64,000 nucleotides of DNA from Microbacterium hydrothermale (GTDB lineage: Bacteria; Actinomycetota; Actinomycetes; Actinomycetales; Microbacteriaceae): assembly GCF_004854025.1 (NCBI RefSeq), contig NZ_STGM01000005.1:1-64000 (forward strand), in the 5' to 3' direction. Below the pieces are notes generated by a model. The model saw only the letters and a list, made by a program, of their open reading frames with translations, did not search any database and was not told where the DNA came from. Numbering within the stretch: position 1 is the first letter of the stretch; each line of letters starts with the position of its first letter. Of the stretch, positions 45,824 through 54,675 are shown one piece after another. Made by a program: the position numbers and the translations under genes.

Positions 45824-45878
45824 GAGTGTCCAGAACACCCGGACACTCCGAGAGAATATCCGGGTGTCGTGGACACTC
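45824..45878. repeat. nested palindrome with GAGTGTCC arms (left of small gene)
   Basis: GAGTGTCCA (45824-45832) faces TGGACACTC (45870-45878), and ACACCCGGA (45835-45843) faces TCCGGGTGT (45859-45867). GGACACTC also occurs at 45841-45848, so the left arm can pair in two ways. The same outer word recurs at 46281-46342. Confidence 0.75.
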
Positions 45879-45923
45879 GACCCGGCAGGGGCGCGGGACG
45901 GCTCGTCGGGGCAGAGTGGTCAC

Positions 45924-46250
45924 ATGGTCACCCGTCCCGACGAAGCTGCCCGAAACCGTCGCGCTTTCGTCACCGTCGCCCGATCGCTCGCGCAGTTCCT
46001 CCGCGACCACGATGAGAAGCGGTGGTCCGGATCGATCGCCACGCTGGCCGAACGCGCCGAGGCTGCCGGTGACGGTGACGACATCCGCCAGGTCGCCTCG
46101 CAGACGCTGCGTCTGTTCGGAGGAATGGGCAGCCTCAACGACGTGATGCTGCCGGTCGACGGCTCGTATCCCCGCGAGGTGAACGCGCGACTCGACGCGC
46201 TGACGTCGGAGCTTTACACCGCCGCCCACGCGCTGATCCCGTCTCGGTGA
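45924..46250 (+). CDS. small hypothetical protein (GGMGSLND motif)
   Basis: A 108-residue soluble, mostly helical protein. It has a conserved-looking centre TLRLFGGMGSLNDVMLP at about residues 68-84. I recall this motif from a small uncharacterised bacterial family, but no function is known to me. The ATG at 45924 is preferred because an earlier in-frame GTG would place the start inside the preceding palindrome. The gene is flanked on both sides by palindromes that share the arms GAGTGTCCA/TGGACACTC. Confidence 0.7.
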   Translation: MVTRPDEAARNRRAFVTVARSLAQFLRDHDEKRWSGSIATLAERAEAAGDGDDIRQVASQTLRLFGGMGSLNDVMLPVDGSYPREVNARLDALTSELYTAAHALIPSR

Positions 46251-46280
46251 ACCCATCGCGCCCTGACGCCGCGCACCGCC

Positions 46281-46342
46281 GTCGAGTGTCCAAGACGCGC
46301 CGTATCGCGCGGGTGCGTGGCGGCGTTTCGTGGACACTCGAC
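46281..46342. repeat. nested palindrome with GTCGAGTGTCC arms (right of small gene)
   Basis: GTCGAGTGTCCA (46281-46292) and TGGACACTCGAC (46331-46342) are perfect complements. A weaker GACGC/GCGTT stem lies within. It sits between convergent genes and could act as a terminator, but its arms match those of the element at 45824. Confidence 0.75.
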
Positions 46343-46363
46343 GTGGCGGACAAGCGCGGCGGG

Positions 46364-47338
46364 TTACGGGCGCAGCAGCACCTTGCCGACGCGGGGCGAG
46401 TCGCTCGCGCGAGCGGCCTCGCGGGCGTCGTCCAGGCCGAAGGTCGCCGCGACGGGGAGGGTCAGCGTGCCGTCGGCGAGGTAGCGCGACAGTTCGCCGA
46501 ACAGGGCGCCGCGGGTCTCGGCATCCATCGTCTTGCTGACGACGCTGCCCCAGAAGCCCTTCACGGTGGCCTGGCGGAAGATGATGTCGCCGGCGCCGAG
46601 CTCGAGCTTCCCCGCGCCCATCGAGCCGAAGATGACGAGCGTGCCGTTCTCGCTCAGCATCGACAGCACCTGGCCGGCGGCGGGGCCTCCGACCGAGTCG
46701 ACGCCCGCGACGATGCGCGCACCGTCCGCGAGGGCGAGGGCCTTCTCGCGCCAGTCGTCGGCGTCGGTCGACACGACGTTGTCGATCCCCTGCTCGGCGA
46801 GCTCGGCGACCGCGCTCTGGCGGCGGACGAGACCGATGACGTTGACGCCACGCGCCTTCGCGATCTGCGCGACCATGCGGCCGACCGCGCCGTTGGCGGT
46901 GTTCTGCACGATCCAGTCGCCGGCCTTCAGGTCGAGCGAGTGCAGCAGGCTGATCGCGCTGAAGGGCATCGACACGAGCTGCGAGGCGACCTCATCACTC
47001 AGACCCTCGGCGACGGGGATGAGGCCCGCCGCCTTCGCGACGACCTGCTCGGCCCACACACCGAAGGTGCCGCCGGTGGCCACGCGCTGGCCGACCGTGA
47101 GGCCCTCGACGCCCTCGCCGAGCTCCTCGATGACGCCGACCGCTTCGGTTCCGGCGCGCGCGGGCAGCTCGGGCTTGAAGCCGTAGGTGCCGCGGATGGT
47201 CCACAGGTCGTGATTGTGGATGGGCGACAGCAGCACGCGCAGGCGCACCTCGCCGGGGCCGGGGGTCGGGGTCTCGACCTCTTCGACGCCGAGGACGTCG
47301 GCGGGCTCGCCGAACTCGTGGTGGATGACTGCGCGCAT
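46364..47338 (-). CDS. zinc-independent MDR quinone oxidoreductase / alcohol dehydrogenase-like
   Basis: A 324-residue medium-chain dehydrogenase/reductase. It begins MRAVIHHEFGEPADVL, with the quinone-reductase GroES-like domain first. The Rossmann domain follows, with an altered glycine motif NTANGAVGRMVAQIAKARG (A-N-G-A-V-G, near residue 149). The structural-zinc cysteines of alcohol dehydrogenases are absent, and HNHDLWTIRGTYG occupies the usual substrate-loop position. It should be NADPH-dependent and reduce quinones or enones. A GGGAGG site precedes the ATG at 47338. It is divergent from a TetR gene, with a shared operator over its -10 box. Confidence 0.9.
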   Translation of the reverse strand: MRAVIHHEFGEPADVLGVEEVETPTPGPGEVRLRVLLSPIHNHDLWTIRGTYGFKPELPARAGTEAVGVIEELGEGVEGLTVGQRVATGGTFGVWAEQVVAKAAGLIPVAEGLSDEVASQLVSMPFSAISLLHSLDLKAGDWIVQNTANGAVGRMVAQIAKARGVNVIGLVRRQSAVAELAEQGIDNVVSTDADDWREKALALADGARIVAGVDSVGGPAAGQVLSMLSENGTLVIFGSMGAGKLELGAGDIIFRQATVKGFWGSVVSKTMDAETRGALFGELSRYLADGTLTLPVAATFGLDDAREAARASDSPRVGKVLLRP

Positions 47339-47370
47339 GGAATGCCTCCCGTGGTTATTTTGTAACGACT

Positions 47371-47385
47371 GGTCTAATATAGACC
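47371..47385. promoter_or_regulatory. perfect 15-bp palindrome, TetR operator candidate
   Basis: GGTCTA-ATA-TAGACC is a perfect dyad between the divergent quinone reductase and TetR genes. Read on the minus strand, TATATT (47381-47376) inside it is a good -10 box with TTGCAT (47403-47398) 16 bp upstream. Repressor binding would therefore block the reductase promoter. Confidence 0.75.
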
Positions 47386-47441
47386 GCGAGCCCGCGAATG
47401 CAACCCGCGGGATGAACGACGATCGAGAGCGGAGGGGTGAC

Positions 47442-48026
47442 ATGGGCAGGATGCCGAGCTTCGAGCGCTCCACCGTGATCGACGCCGCGCGCGACGTGTT
47501 CTGGAGGCGCGGGTACGCCGAGACGGGCATCGCCGAGCTCGAGGAGGCGACCGGGCTGACGCGCTCGAGCATCTATAATGCCTTCGGCAGCAAGAGGGGG
47601 CTCTTCGACGCCGTGCTCGCGGCCTACCTCGAAGACGTCGTCCGCACGCGACTGCGCCCCCTGGGCGGCGGAGACCCCGGTGCGCTCGAGGCCTACGTCG
47701 ACGACATGCACACCGCGATCGCGGCGGACTCCCCGCGCGCCCGCCTCGGATGCCTGCTGCTCAACGCCGGCTCCTCACCGCTGGCCAGCGACGACGCCGA
47801 GGTGCGCACGCTCGTCTCGGGCTACGCGGCCGAGATGCGCGCGGCGATCCGATCGGCCGTCGCCGACCGCCGCCCCGACCTGACGCCCGACGCGGTCGAC
47901 GCCCTCGCGGCGGTCTGCGCCTCGCTGGTGGTCGCCGGCCTGACCCTCGCGCGGGCCGACCGCGACGCGGCGCTCGGCACCCTGGCATCCATCCCGACGA
48001 CCCTGGAGTCGTGGGGCCGCGCCTGA
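47442..48026 (+). CDS. TetR-family transcriptional regulator
   Basis: A 194-residue regulator. The helix-turn-helix is in residues about 8-52 (VIDAARDVFWRRGYAETGI, then LTRSSIYNAFGSKRGLFDAV). The ligand domain holds a conserved-looking RLGCLLLNAG segment of the AcrR/NemR-like group that senses electrophiles or quinones. The ATG at 47442 is chosen over one ten codons earlier because GGAGGGG stands seven nt before it. The palindrome at 47371 is its likely binding site, giving control of the divergent quinone reductase and of itself. Confidence 0.9.
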   Translation: MGRMPSFERSTVIDAARDVFWRRGYAETGIAELEEATGLTRSSIYNAFGSKRGLFDAVLAAYLEDVVRTRLRPLGGGDPGALEAYVDDMHTAIAADSPRARLGCLLLNAGSSPLASDDAEVRTLVSGYAAEMRAAIRSAVADRRPDLTPDAVDALAAVCASLVVAGLTLARADRDAALGTLASIPTTLESWGRA

Positions 48027-48073
48027 GCCCGCGGGGACGCCGTCGAGGGGGTGCAAGTGGTGACTCCCGCCGT

Positions 48074-48141
48074 GTTGTATACGCAAGGCCGGATCGGATG
48101 CCGGAAAGGTGTCCATTAGCCCCTTTAGTGCATACACTGAG
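48074..48141. promoter_or_regulatory. promoter/operator region of the propionate operon
   Basis: Two TGTATAC-like words stand out: TTGTATACGCAA (48075-48086, a near-palindrome) and TTAGTGCATACACTGA (48125-48140). GntR/FadR-type regulators commonly bind such T-G-T-A-T-A-C-A cores. They lie 25-90 bp before the regulator gene, so negative autoregulation of the prp operon is likely. Confidence 0.5.
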
Positions 48142-48164
48142 AGGCGACACGAGGGAGGTGCGCC

Positions 48165-48794
48165 ATGCGGGCGAGCGAACGCGCGTACGCGACCCTCCTC
48201 GACGAGATCCAGACCGGAACCCTCGCCCCCGGGACCGTGCTCGGCGAAGTGGAGCAGTCCTCGCGCCTCGGCGTCAGCCGCACCCCCCTGCGCGAGGCCC
48301 TGCGCCGACTGGCATCCGACGGGCTCGTCGCCCAGGCATCCGCCCGCGTGACGGTGGTCGCGGGGATCGACGCCGACGACATCCGCGCCCTGTTCGACCT
48401 GCGTCGCGCGCTCGAGACCGAGGCCGCGCGACTGGCCGCGCAGCGCGGCGACCGGCGGGTGTTCCACGCGCTGGCGGCGGAGTTCGCGCGCGTCGACACC
48501 GCGGATGCCGACGAGTACTACGCGCTCATCGCCCGCTTCGACTCCGCGATCGACGCCGCCGTCGACAACGCCTACCTCTCGTCGGCCCTGCGCAGCGTCC
48601 GCACGCACCTCGTGCGGGTGCGGCGCATGGCCCGCGACAACCCCCTGCGCCTTTCCGCCTCGGCGCGAGAGCATGAACTGATCGCCCGCGCGATCGGCGG
48701 CGGCGACCCCGAACTCGCCGCCCACGCCACCCACGTGCACCTGCACAACGCCTTCACGACCATCCTCGAAGCCCTCACGGAGGACCCCTCATGA
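48165..48794 (+). CDS. GntR-family (FadR-type) regulator of the methylcitrate operon
   Basis: A 209-residue protein. The GntR winged helix is at residues 1-70 ([15 protein letters not shown], then [20 protein letters not shown]). An all-helical FCD ligand-binding domain follows (about 75-205), with metal-type histidines in EHELI and [16 protein letters not shown] site precedes the start. Its stop overlaps the start of prpD, so it is the first gene of the propionate operon and probably senses 2-methylcitrate or a related acid. This is a common arrangement in actinobacteria. Confidence 0.92.
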   Translation: MRASERAYATLLDEIQTGTLAPGTVLGEVEQSSRLGVSRTPLREALRRLASDGLVAQASARVTVVAGIDADDIRALFDLRRALETEAARLAAQRGDRRVFHALAAEFARVDTADADEYYALIARFDSAIDAAVDNAYLSSALRSVRTHLVRVRRMARDNPLRLSASAREHELIARAIGGGDPELAAHATHVHLHNAFTTILEALTEDPS

Positions 48795-50317
48795 CGATCA
48801 CCCACCACGTGCGCGTGCACCGCAGCGACGAGAACCTCGCCCGGGAGGGGCAGCTCGCGTGGGCACTTGCTCGCGTCGCGGTCGACCCGGTCGCCGTCGA
48901 CGACGACGTGGTCGACATGATCGTCAACCGCCTGATCGACAACGCGGCCGTGGCCGCGGCATCCCTCACCCGACAGCCGGTGAGCGCGGCGCGCCAGCAG
49001 GCGCTCGATCACGCGGTGTCGATCGGCGGACCCGGCGCGACCGTCTTCGGCTGCCTGCTCGAGCGCCGCACCAGCCCCGAGTGGGCCGCGTGGGCGAACG
49101 GCGTCGCCGTGCGCGAGCTCGACTACCACGACACCTTCCTCGCGGCGGACTACTCGCACCCGGGCGACAACATCCCGCCCGTGCTCGCGGTCGCGCAGCA
49201 CACCGGTCGCGACGGCGCCGCTCTCGTGCGGGCGCTCGCCACCGCGTACGAGATCCAGATCGACCTCGTGCGTGCGATCTCGCTGCACAAGCACAAGATC
49301 GACCACGTCGCCCACCTCGGGCCCGCCGCCGCCGCCGGCATCGGCACCCTGCTCGACCTCGACCAGGAGACCATCTACCAGGCGATCGGTCAGGCGCTGC
49401 ACACCACCACGGCCACGCGCCAGTCGCGCAAGGGCGAGATCTCGACGTGGAAGGCGCACGCCCCCGCCTTCGCCGGGAAGATGGCGATCGAGGCCGTCGA
49501 CCGCGCGATGCGCGGAGAGACCAGCCCCTCGCCGATCTACGAGGGGGAGGACGGCGTGATCGCCTGGATGCTCGACGGCCCCGACGCCTCGTACGACGTG
49601 CCCCTGCCCGGCGAGGGCGAGAGCAAGCGCGGCATCCTCGACTCGTACACGAAGGAGCACTCGGCCGAGTACCAGGCGCAGGCCTGGATCGACCTCGCCC
49701 GACGCCTCGGCACGGAGCGCCCCGATCTGCGCGACCCCGCGAACGTGGCATCCATCGTCCTGCACACCAGCCACCACACGCACTACGTCATCGGCTCGGG
49801 GGCGAACGACCCGCAGAAGTACGACCCCACCGCCTCGCGCGAGACGCTCGACCACTCGATCCCGTACATCTTCGCCGTCGCCCTGCAGGACGGCGCCTGG
49901 CACCACGTCGACTCCTACGCCCCCGAGCGCGCGGGACGCTCCGACACGGTCGCGCTGTGGCACAAGGTCACCACGGCCGAGGATGCCGAGTGGACGCGCC
50001 GCTATCACTCCGAGGACCCGAACGAGAAGGCCTTCGGCGGCCGCGTGGTCATCACGCTGGCCGACGGCTCGGTCGTCGAGGACGAGATCGCCGTCGCCGA
50101 CGCCCACCCGCTCGGCGCCCGGCCGTTCGCGCGCGAGGACTACATCCGCAAGTTCCGCACGCTGGCCGAGCCCGTGCTGATGCCCGAGGAGATCGAGCGG
50201 TTCCTCGAGCTCGTGCAGCGACTGCCCGAGCTGACCCCCGCCGAGGTCATGCAGCTCACGATCGTCGCGAAGCCCGGCGTGCTGGCCCTCGCGCCCGCGC
50301 CGAAGGGGCTGTTCTGA
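48791..50317 (+). CDS. prpD: 2-methylcitrate dehydratase (MmgE/PrpD family)
   Basis: A 508-residue PrpD protein, full length for the family. It shows [16 protein letters not shown], the SHPGDN-like [16 protein letters not shown] segment and [17 protein letters not shown], a hallmark of the fold, plus IKFRTLA-type [12 protein letters not shown] near the end. It dehydrates 2-methylcitrate to 2-methylaconitate in the cytosolic methylcitrate cycle that converts propionyl-CoA to pyruvate. It overlaps the regulator stop and is followed at once by prpB (TGATG). Confidence 0.95.
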   Translation: MTITHHVRVHRSDENLAREGQLAWALARVAVDPVAVDDDVVDMIVNRLIDNAAVAAASLTRQPVSAARQQALDHAVSIGGPGATVFGCLLERRTSPEWAAWANGVAVRELDYHDTFLAADYSHPGDNIPPVLAVAQHTGRDGAALVRALATAYEIQIDLVRAISLHKHKIDHVAHLGPAAAAGIGTLLDLDQETIYQAIGQALHTTTATRQSRKGEISTWKAHAPAFAGKMAIEAVDRAMRGETSPSPIYEGEDGVIAWMLDGPDASYDVPLPGEGESKRGILDSYTKEHSAEYQAQAWIDLARRLGTERPDLRDPANVASIVLHTSHHTHYVIGSGANDPQKYDPTASRETLDHSIPYIFAVALQDGAWHHVDSYAPERAGRSDTVALWHKVTTAEDAEWTRRYHSEDPNEKAFGGRVVITLADGSVVEDEIAVADAHPLGARPFAREDYIRKFRTLAEPVLMPEEIERFLELVQRLPELTPAEVMQLTIVAKPGVLALAPAPKGLF

Positions 50318-51216
50318 TGCTGCACGCCCAGACCACCCCGCAGCAGAAGCGTCGCGCGCTGCGCGAGAAGCTGGCATCCGGAGAGCTCGTCCGGATGCCG
50401 GGGGCCTTCAACCCGCTGTCGGCCCGGCTGATCGAGCGCAAGGGCTTCGACGGCGTCTACATCTCGGGCGCCGTCATCTCGGCCGACCTGGGCCTGCCCG
50501 ACATCGGACTCACGACGCTCACGGAGGTCGCCGGGCGCGGGCAGCAGATTGCGCGCATGACCGACCTGCCGGCGATCATCGACGCCGACACCGGCTTCGG
50601 GGAGCCGATGAACGTCGCGCGCACGATCCAGACCCTCGAGGACGCGGGGCTCGCGGGCACGCACATCGAGGACCAGGTCAACCCGAAGCGCTGCGGCCAC
50701 CTCGACGGCAAGAGCGTCGTGGATGCCGACACCGCGATCAAGCGCATCCGCGCCGCGGTCGACGCGCGCCGCGACCCCGACTTCCTGATCATGGCGCGCA
50801 CCGACGTGCGCGCGGTCGAGGGACTGGATGCCGCGATCGACCGCGCGAAGGCCCTGGTCGACGCGGGCGCCGACGCGATCTTCCCCGAGGCGATGCGCGA
50901 CCTGGGCGAGTTCGAGGCGATGCGCGCGGCGCTCGACGTGCCGATCCTGGCGAACATGACCGAGTTCGGCAAGTCGGAGCTGTTCTCGACCGCGCAGCTG
51001 CGCGACGCGGGCGTGAACCTCGTCATCTGGCCGGTGTCGCTGCTGCGACTCGCGATGGGCGCGGCCGGCCGCGGCCTGGACGCCCTGGCATCCGAGGGTC
51101 ATCTGCGCGACCAGCTCGGCGAGATGCAGCACCGCGCCGACCTCTACGACCTCATCGACTACGAGGGCTACACCCGCTTCGACGCCGACGTCTTCGACTT
51201 CACCGTCGAGCGCTGA
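50317..51216 (+). CDS. prpB: methylisocitrate lyase
   Basis: A 299-residue isocitrate lyase-family enzyme with the complete catalytic loop K-R-C-G-H (Cys126), the Mg-binding DADTGFGEP and the IEDQVNPKRCGH context typical of PrpB. It splits 2-methylisocitrate into pyruvate and succinate. Its start lies in the prpD stop. It is a useful internal contrast to the family member at 15.1 kb, whose loop is changed. Confidence 0.96.
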   Translation: MLHAQTTPQQKRRALREKLASGELVRMPGAFNPLSARLIERKGFDGVYISGAVISADLGLPDIGLTTLTEVAGRGQQIARMTDLPAIIDADTGFGEPMNVARTIQTLEDAGLAGTHIEDQVNPKRCGHLDGKSVVDADTAIKRIRAAVDARRDPDFLIMARTDVRAVEGLDAAIDRAKALVDAGADAIFPEAMRDLGEFEAMRAALDVPILANMTEFGKSELFSTAQLRDAGVNLVIWPVSLLRLAMGAAGRGLDALASEGHLRDQLGEMQHRADLYDLIDYEGYTRFDADVFDFTVER

Positions 51217-51263
51217 GGCCCGAGCCGTCTGCCCGCGCCGCCTTGTCGCACTTCTCGCGAATC

Positions 51264-51335
51264 TCGTCCCACTCATGACGGTGCTCGTCCCACTTATTGC
51301 GGGTGTGGGGCCGCCAGACCGGCAATAAGTGGGAC
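51264..51335. repeat. palindrome with repeated CTCGTCCCACT words between prpB and prpC
   Basis: GTCCCACTTATTGC (51287-51300) and GCAATAAGTGGGAC (51322-51335) are perfect 14-bp complements. The word CTCGTCCCACT is present twice on the left (from 51265 and 51286). A looser relative, TTGTCGCACTTCTCG, lies just before at 51244. The element could form one hairpin in two registers. It interrupts the otherwise tight prp operon. Confidence 0.75.
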
Positions 51336-51403
51336 AAGGTTCGCACCCCCGCCACCACCGCATCCGGCAGCATGAACACTGAGCACGACTCGAGGGAGAG
51401 ACG

Positions 51404-52588
51404 ATGACCGACATCAAGAAGGGCCTCGCCGGCGTCACGGTCGACGAGACCGCCGTCAGCAAGGTGAACCCCGACACGAACAGCCTGCTGTACCGCGGCT
51501 ATCCGGTGCAGGAGCTCGCCGCGACGCAGCCGTTCGAAGCGGTCGCGTTCCTGCTGTGGAACGGCGATCTCCCGGATGCCGCGCAGCTCGCCGACCTGCG
51601 CTCCACCGAGCGTCGGCACCGGGCGCTCGCCGACGACGTCCGCGCCGCGATCGACCTGCTGCCGACCTCGACCCACCCGATGGACGAGGTGCGCACGGCC
51701 GTGAGCGTGATCGGCGCGCGCGAGACCGCCGGAATCTCGAACGTGATGGATGCCGTGGGTACCCCCGAAGAGAACCTCGAGCGTTCGATCCGCCTGTGGG
51801 CGCAGCTGCCCGCCGTGGTCGCGTACGGTCAGCGCCGCCGCCGCGGCGAGGAGGTCGTCGAGCCCCGCGACGACCTCGACTATGCGGCGAACTTCCTGTG
51901 GATGACCTTCGGCGACGAGGCCGACGAGGTCGTCGTCGACGCCTTCAACCGCTCGATGATCCTGTATGCGGAGCACTCCTTCAACGCCTCCACGTTCACC
52001 GCGCGGGTCATCGCCTCGACCCTCAGCGACCTGTACTCCGCGGTCGTCGGCGCGATCGGCGCGCTCAAGGGACCCCTGCACGGTGGGGCGAACGAGGCGG
52101 TGCTGCACGTGTTCACCGAGATCGGCTCGGCCGAGAACGTCGGGCCGTGGCTCGACACCGCCCTCGCCGCCAAGCGCAAGATCATGGGCTTCGGCCACCG
52201 CGTCTACAAGCGCGGCGACTCGCGCGTGCCCACGATGAAGGCCGCCCTCGACACCCTCGTCGCGCACTACGACCGCCCCGACGTCGCCGCCCTCTACGAC
52301 GCCCTCGAGTCGCAGTTCGTCGAGCGCAAGGGCATCTACCCCAATCTCGACTACCCCTCGGGTCCGGCCTACGACCTCATGGGCTTCGACACGCTCACGT
52401 TCACTCCGCTGTTCGTCGCGGCCCGCGTGACGGGCTGGACGGCGCACATCCGCGAGCAGCAGGCGTCGAACGCCCTCATTCGCCCGCTCTCGGCGTACGT
52501 CGGCCCCGGCGAGCGGCACGTCGAGGGATACGTCCCGGATGCCGCCGACCTCGAGGCCCGCGAACGCCCCGAGGAGGCGGCGGGCTGA
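51404..52588 (+). CDS. prpC: 2-methylcitrate synthase / citrate synthase
   Basis: A 394-residue citrate synthase-family protein. It starts IKKGLAGVTVDETAVSKV, has the catalytic His in GPLHGGANEAV and in MGFGHRVYK, and the Asp in SGPAYDLMGF. The short N-terminus and operon position fit 2-methylcitrate synthase, which joins propionyl-CoA and oxaloacetate. A GAGGGAGAG site precedes the ATG. The thiolase gene begins in its stop codon (TGATG). Confidence 0.93.
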   Translation: MTDIKKGLAGVTVDETAVSKVNPDTNSLLYRGYPVQELAATQPFEAVAFLLWNGDLPDAAQLADLRSTERRHRALADDVRAAIDLLPTSTHPMDEVRTAVSVIGARETAGISNVMDAVGTPEENLERSIRLWAQLPAVVAYGQRRRRGEEVVEPRDDLDYAANFLWMTFGDEADEVVVDAFNRSMILYAEHSFNASTFTARVIASTLSDLYSAVVGAIGALKGPLHGGANEAVLHVFTEIGSAENVGPWLDTALAAKRKIMGFGHRVYKRGDSRVPTMKAALDTLVAHYDRPDVAALYDALESQFVERKGIYPNLDYPSGPAYDLMGFDTLTFTPLFVAARVTGWTAHIREQQASNALIRPLSAYVGPGERHVEGYVPDAADLEARERPEEAAG

Positions 52589-53766
52589 TGTCCGAGCCGC
52601 GGATCGTCATCGTCTCGGGTGCCCGCACCCCCATCGGCTCGTTCGGCGGATCGCTCTCGGGGGTCGACGCGTACGAGCTCGGCGCCGTCGCCGTGACCGA
52701 GGCCCTCACACGGGCCGGGGTCGAGAAGGACGCCGTCGATGAGGTCGTGATGGGCTGCATCGCCCAGAACGGCCCCGACGCGTACAACGCCCGCCGCGTT
52801 GCGCTCGCCGCGGGTCTTCCCACGCGCGTACCCGCGTTCACCGTCAACCGCCTCTGCGGCTCGGGCCTGCAGGCGATCTGGTCGGCCGCGCAGGAGCTGC
52901 GCTGGGGCGGCATCGACGTCGCGGTCGCCGGCGGCGACGAGAGCATGTCGCGCACCCCGTTCCTCGAGTACGGCGCCCGCGGCAACGCGCGGCTCGGCGA
53001 CCGGACGCTCCTCGACGGCACGCTCGCAATCCTCACCGACCCCTTCAGCGGGCGGCACATGGGCACGACGGCCGAGGTCGTGGCATCCCGGTACTCCGTC
53101 TCGCGCGAGGAGCAGGACGCCTTCGCCGTCGAGAGCCAGCGGAGAGCGGCGACGGATGCCGCCCGCGCGGCCTTCGCGGAAGAGATCGTGCCCGTGACCA
53201 CCGGCGGCCGTCGGCCGGTCGAGGTGTCGGTCGACGAGCACCCGCGCCCGGACACGACCCTCGAGGTGCTGGCCGGCCTGCGGCCGGCGTTCGAGAAGGA
53301 CGGGTCGGTGACGGCCGGCAACTCCTCGGGCATCAACGACGGCGCCGCCGCGACCGTGCTGATGCGCGAGGACGACGTGCGCGAGCGGGGGCTCGCCGGG
53401 CTCGCGACGCTCGAGGCCGTGACGACCGCGGGCGTCGACCCCGAGATCATGGGGTACGCCCCGGTCCTCGCCCTGCAGCGGCTGTGGGAGCGGACGGGGC
53501 TCACCCCCGCCGACGTCGACGTGATCGAGCTGAACGAGGCGTTCGCCGCGCAGGCGGTCGCGGTGATCCGCGACGCGGGTCTCGACCCGGCGAAGGTGAA
53601 CCCGTACGGCGGGGCGATCGCCCTGGGCCACCCGGTCGGCGCGACCGGTGCGATCCTCACCGTGCGCGCGGCCCTCGACCTGCAGCGCCGCGACCTCGAG
53701 TACGCGGTCGTGACGATGTGCATCGGCGGCGGTCAGGCCCTCGCCGCGCTGTTGCGGCGGTACTGA
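52588..53766 (+). CDS. acetyl-CoA C-acyltransferase (thiolase)
   Basis: A 392-residue thiolase with the nucleophile Cys90 in NRLCGSG, the His of GGAIALGHPVGATG and the second Cys in MCIGGGQ, all at standard positions. It makes or cleaves acetoacetyl-CoA or 3-oxoacyl-CoA. Its coupling to prpC suggests joint expression during growth on propionate, odd-chain or branched substrates. Whether it acts in breakdown or synthesis cannot be told. Confidence 0.94.
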   Translation: MSEPRIVIVSGARTPIGSFGGSLSGVDAYELGAVAVTEALTRAGVEKDAVDEVVMGCIAQNGPDAYNARRVALAAGLPTRVPAFTVNRLCGSGLQAIWSAAQELRWGGIDVAVAGGDESMSRTPFLEYGARGNARLGDRTLLDGTLAILTDPFSGRHMGTTAEVVASRYSVSREEQDAFAVESQRRAATDAARAAFAEEIVPVTTGGRRPVEVSVDEHPRPDTTLEVLAGLRPAFEKDGSVTAGNSSGINDGAAATVLMREDDVRERGLAGLATLEAVTTAGVDPEIMGYAPVLALQRLWERTGLTPADVDVIELNEAFAAQAVAVIRDAGLDPAKVNPYGGAIALGHPVGATGAILTVRAALDLQRRDLEYAVVTMCIGGGQALAALLRRY

Positions 53767-53792
53767 CCCGCCCCGCCCCCCGCCCCCCGCCC

Positions 53793-53862
53793 CGCGCGTG
53801 AGTCGCCAGGTTCTGTCGCCGGCGGGCCCGTCGAAGCGACACATCTTGGCGACTCACGCGCG
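53793..53862. repeat. nested palindrome after the thiolase gene
   Basis: CGCGCGTGAGTCGCCA (53793-53808) and TGGCGACTCACGCGCG (53847-53862) are perfect 16-bp complements. They enclose TGTCGC and GCGACA, which repeat the arm's GTCGCC word. It shares the inner TCTGTCGCC...GCGACAC words with the element at 32494-32558. A terminator role is possible, but no T-run is present. Confidence 0.8.
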
Positions 53863-53888
53863 TGGCGGTGGGCGGGGATACTGGGCGC

Positions 53889-54608
53889 ATGAGTGTGTTC
53901 CTTCTCGGCGGCGGCCGCGATGTCGCCGTCTGCGGATCGTTGCTGGAGGCCTTCGTAGGCGAGGCGCGCGAGCGGGCGACCGATCGCCCGCTCGTCATCG
54001 CCCTGCTGCTCGTGCTCGAGGCCGACGACGACGCCTCGGTCGAGCGCTTCCGCGGCGTCCTCGAGGCCGCGGGTGCGGCATCCGCCGAGATCCGCGTGCA
54101 CGCGATCGTCGAGGGGGAGGGCTTCACGGATGCCGCGATCGGCGGGGCCGACGGCGTCTTCGTCGGCGGGGGCCTGACCCCCGCGTACCGCGAGGCGTTC
54201 TCCGGCATCCGGGATGCGGTGCGCGAACGGGTCGCCGACGGCATGCCCTACGCCGGCTTCTCAGCGGGCGCGGCGATCGCGGCGGGCCCCGCGCTCGTCG
54301 GCGGGTTCCGCGTCGACGGGATCGAGGTCGTGTCGGAGGACGCGGGCGAAGAGCTCGACGCGGTCGAGGTGCGCCCGGGTCTCGGACTGCTCGACTTCGC
54401 CGTCGACGTGCACGCCGCCCAGTGGGGGACCCTCTCTCGCCTGATCGCCGCGGTCGACGCGGGGCTCGTCACCGACGGGGTGGCGATCGACGAGGACACG
54501 GCCCTGGTGATCTCGGCGCAGGCGGCCCCGGCGGTGCGGGGCAGTGGTCAGGTCTGGCGCGTCGAGTCCGCGGCATCCGGGGTGCACGTCCAGGTGCTGC
54601 GCGCCTGA
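53889..54608 (+). CDS. peptidase S51-like protein (dipeptidase E / cyanophycinase fold)
   Basis: A 239-residue protein with a class I glutamine amidotransferase-like fold. GVFVGGGLTPAYREAF resembles the strand-loop of S51 enzymes, and the nucleophile elbow G-F-S-A-G-A carries the Ser expected for this family. The catalytic Glu/His partners cannot be placed with certainty. Family members cleave Asp-containing dipeptides or cyanophycin. It stands alone between a palindrome and a terminator facing the convergent nucleotidase gene. Confidence 0.75.
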   Translation: MSVFLLGGGRDVAVCGSLLEAFVGEARERATDRPLVIALLLVLEADDDASVERFRGVLEAAGAASAEIRVHAIVEGEGFTDAAIGGADGVFVGGGLTPAYREAFSGIRDAVRERVADGMPYAGFSAGAAIAAGPALVGGFRVDGIEVVSEDAGEELDAVEVRPGLGLLDFAVDVHAAQWGTLSRLIAAVDAGLVTDGVAIDEDTALVISAQAAPAVRGSGQVWRVESAASGVHVQVLRA

Positions 54609-54628
54609 GACCGGATCTCGTGCGGACG

Positions 54629-54664
54629 GGAACGGCCCCCACCCGTGAGGGCGAGGGCCGTTCC
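54629..54664. terminator. bidirectional terminator hairpin
   Basis: GGAACGGCCC (54629-54638) pairs perfectly with GGGCCGTTCC (54655-54664), with further C/G pairing inside. It lies between two convergent genes, ending 11 nt before the stop of the minus-strand gene. Confidence 0.75.
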
Positions 54665-54675
54665 GGTGTCAGGCG

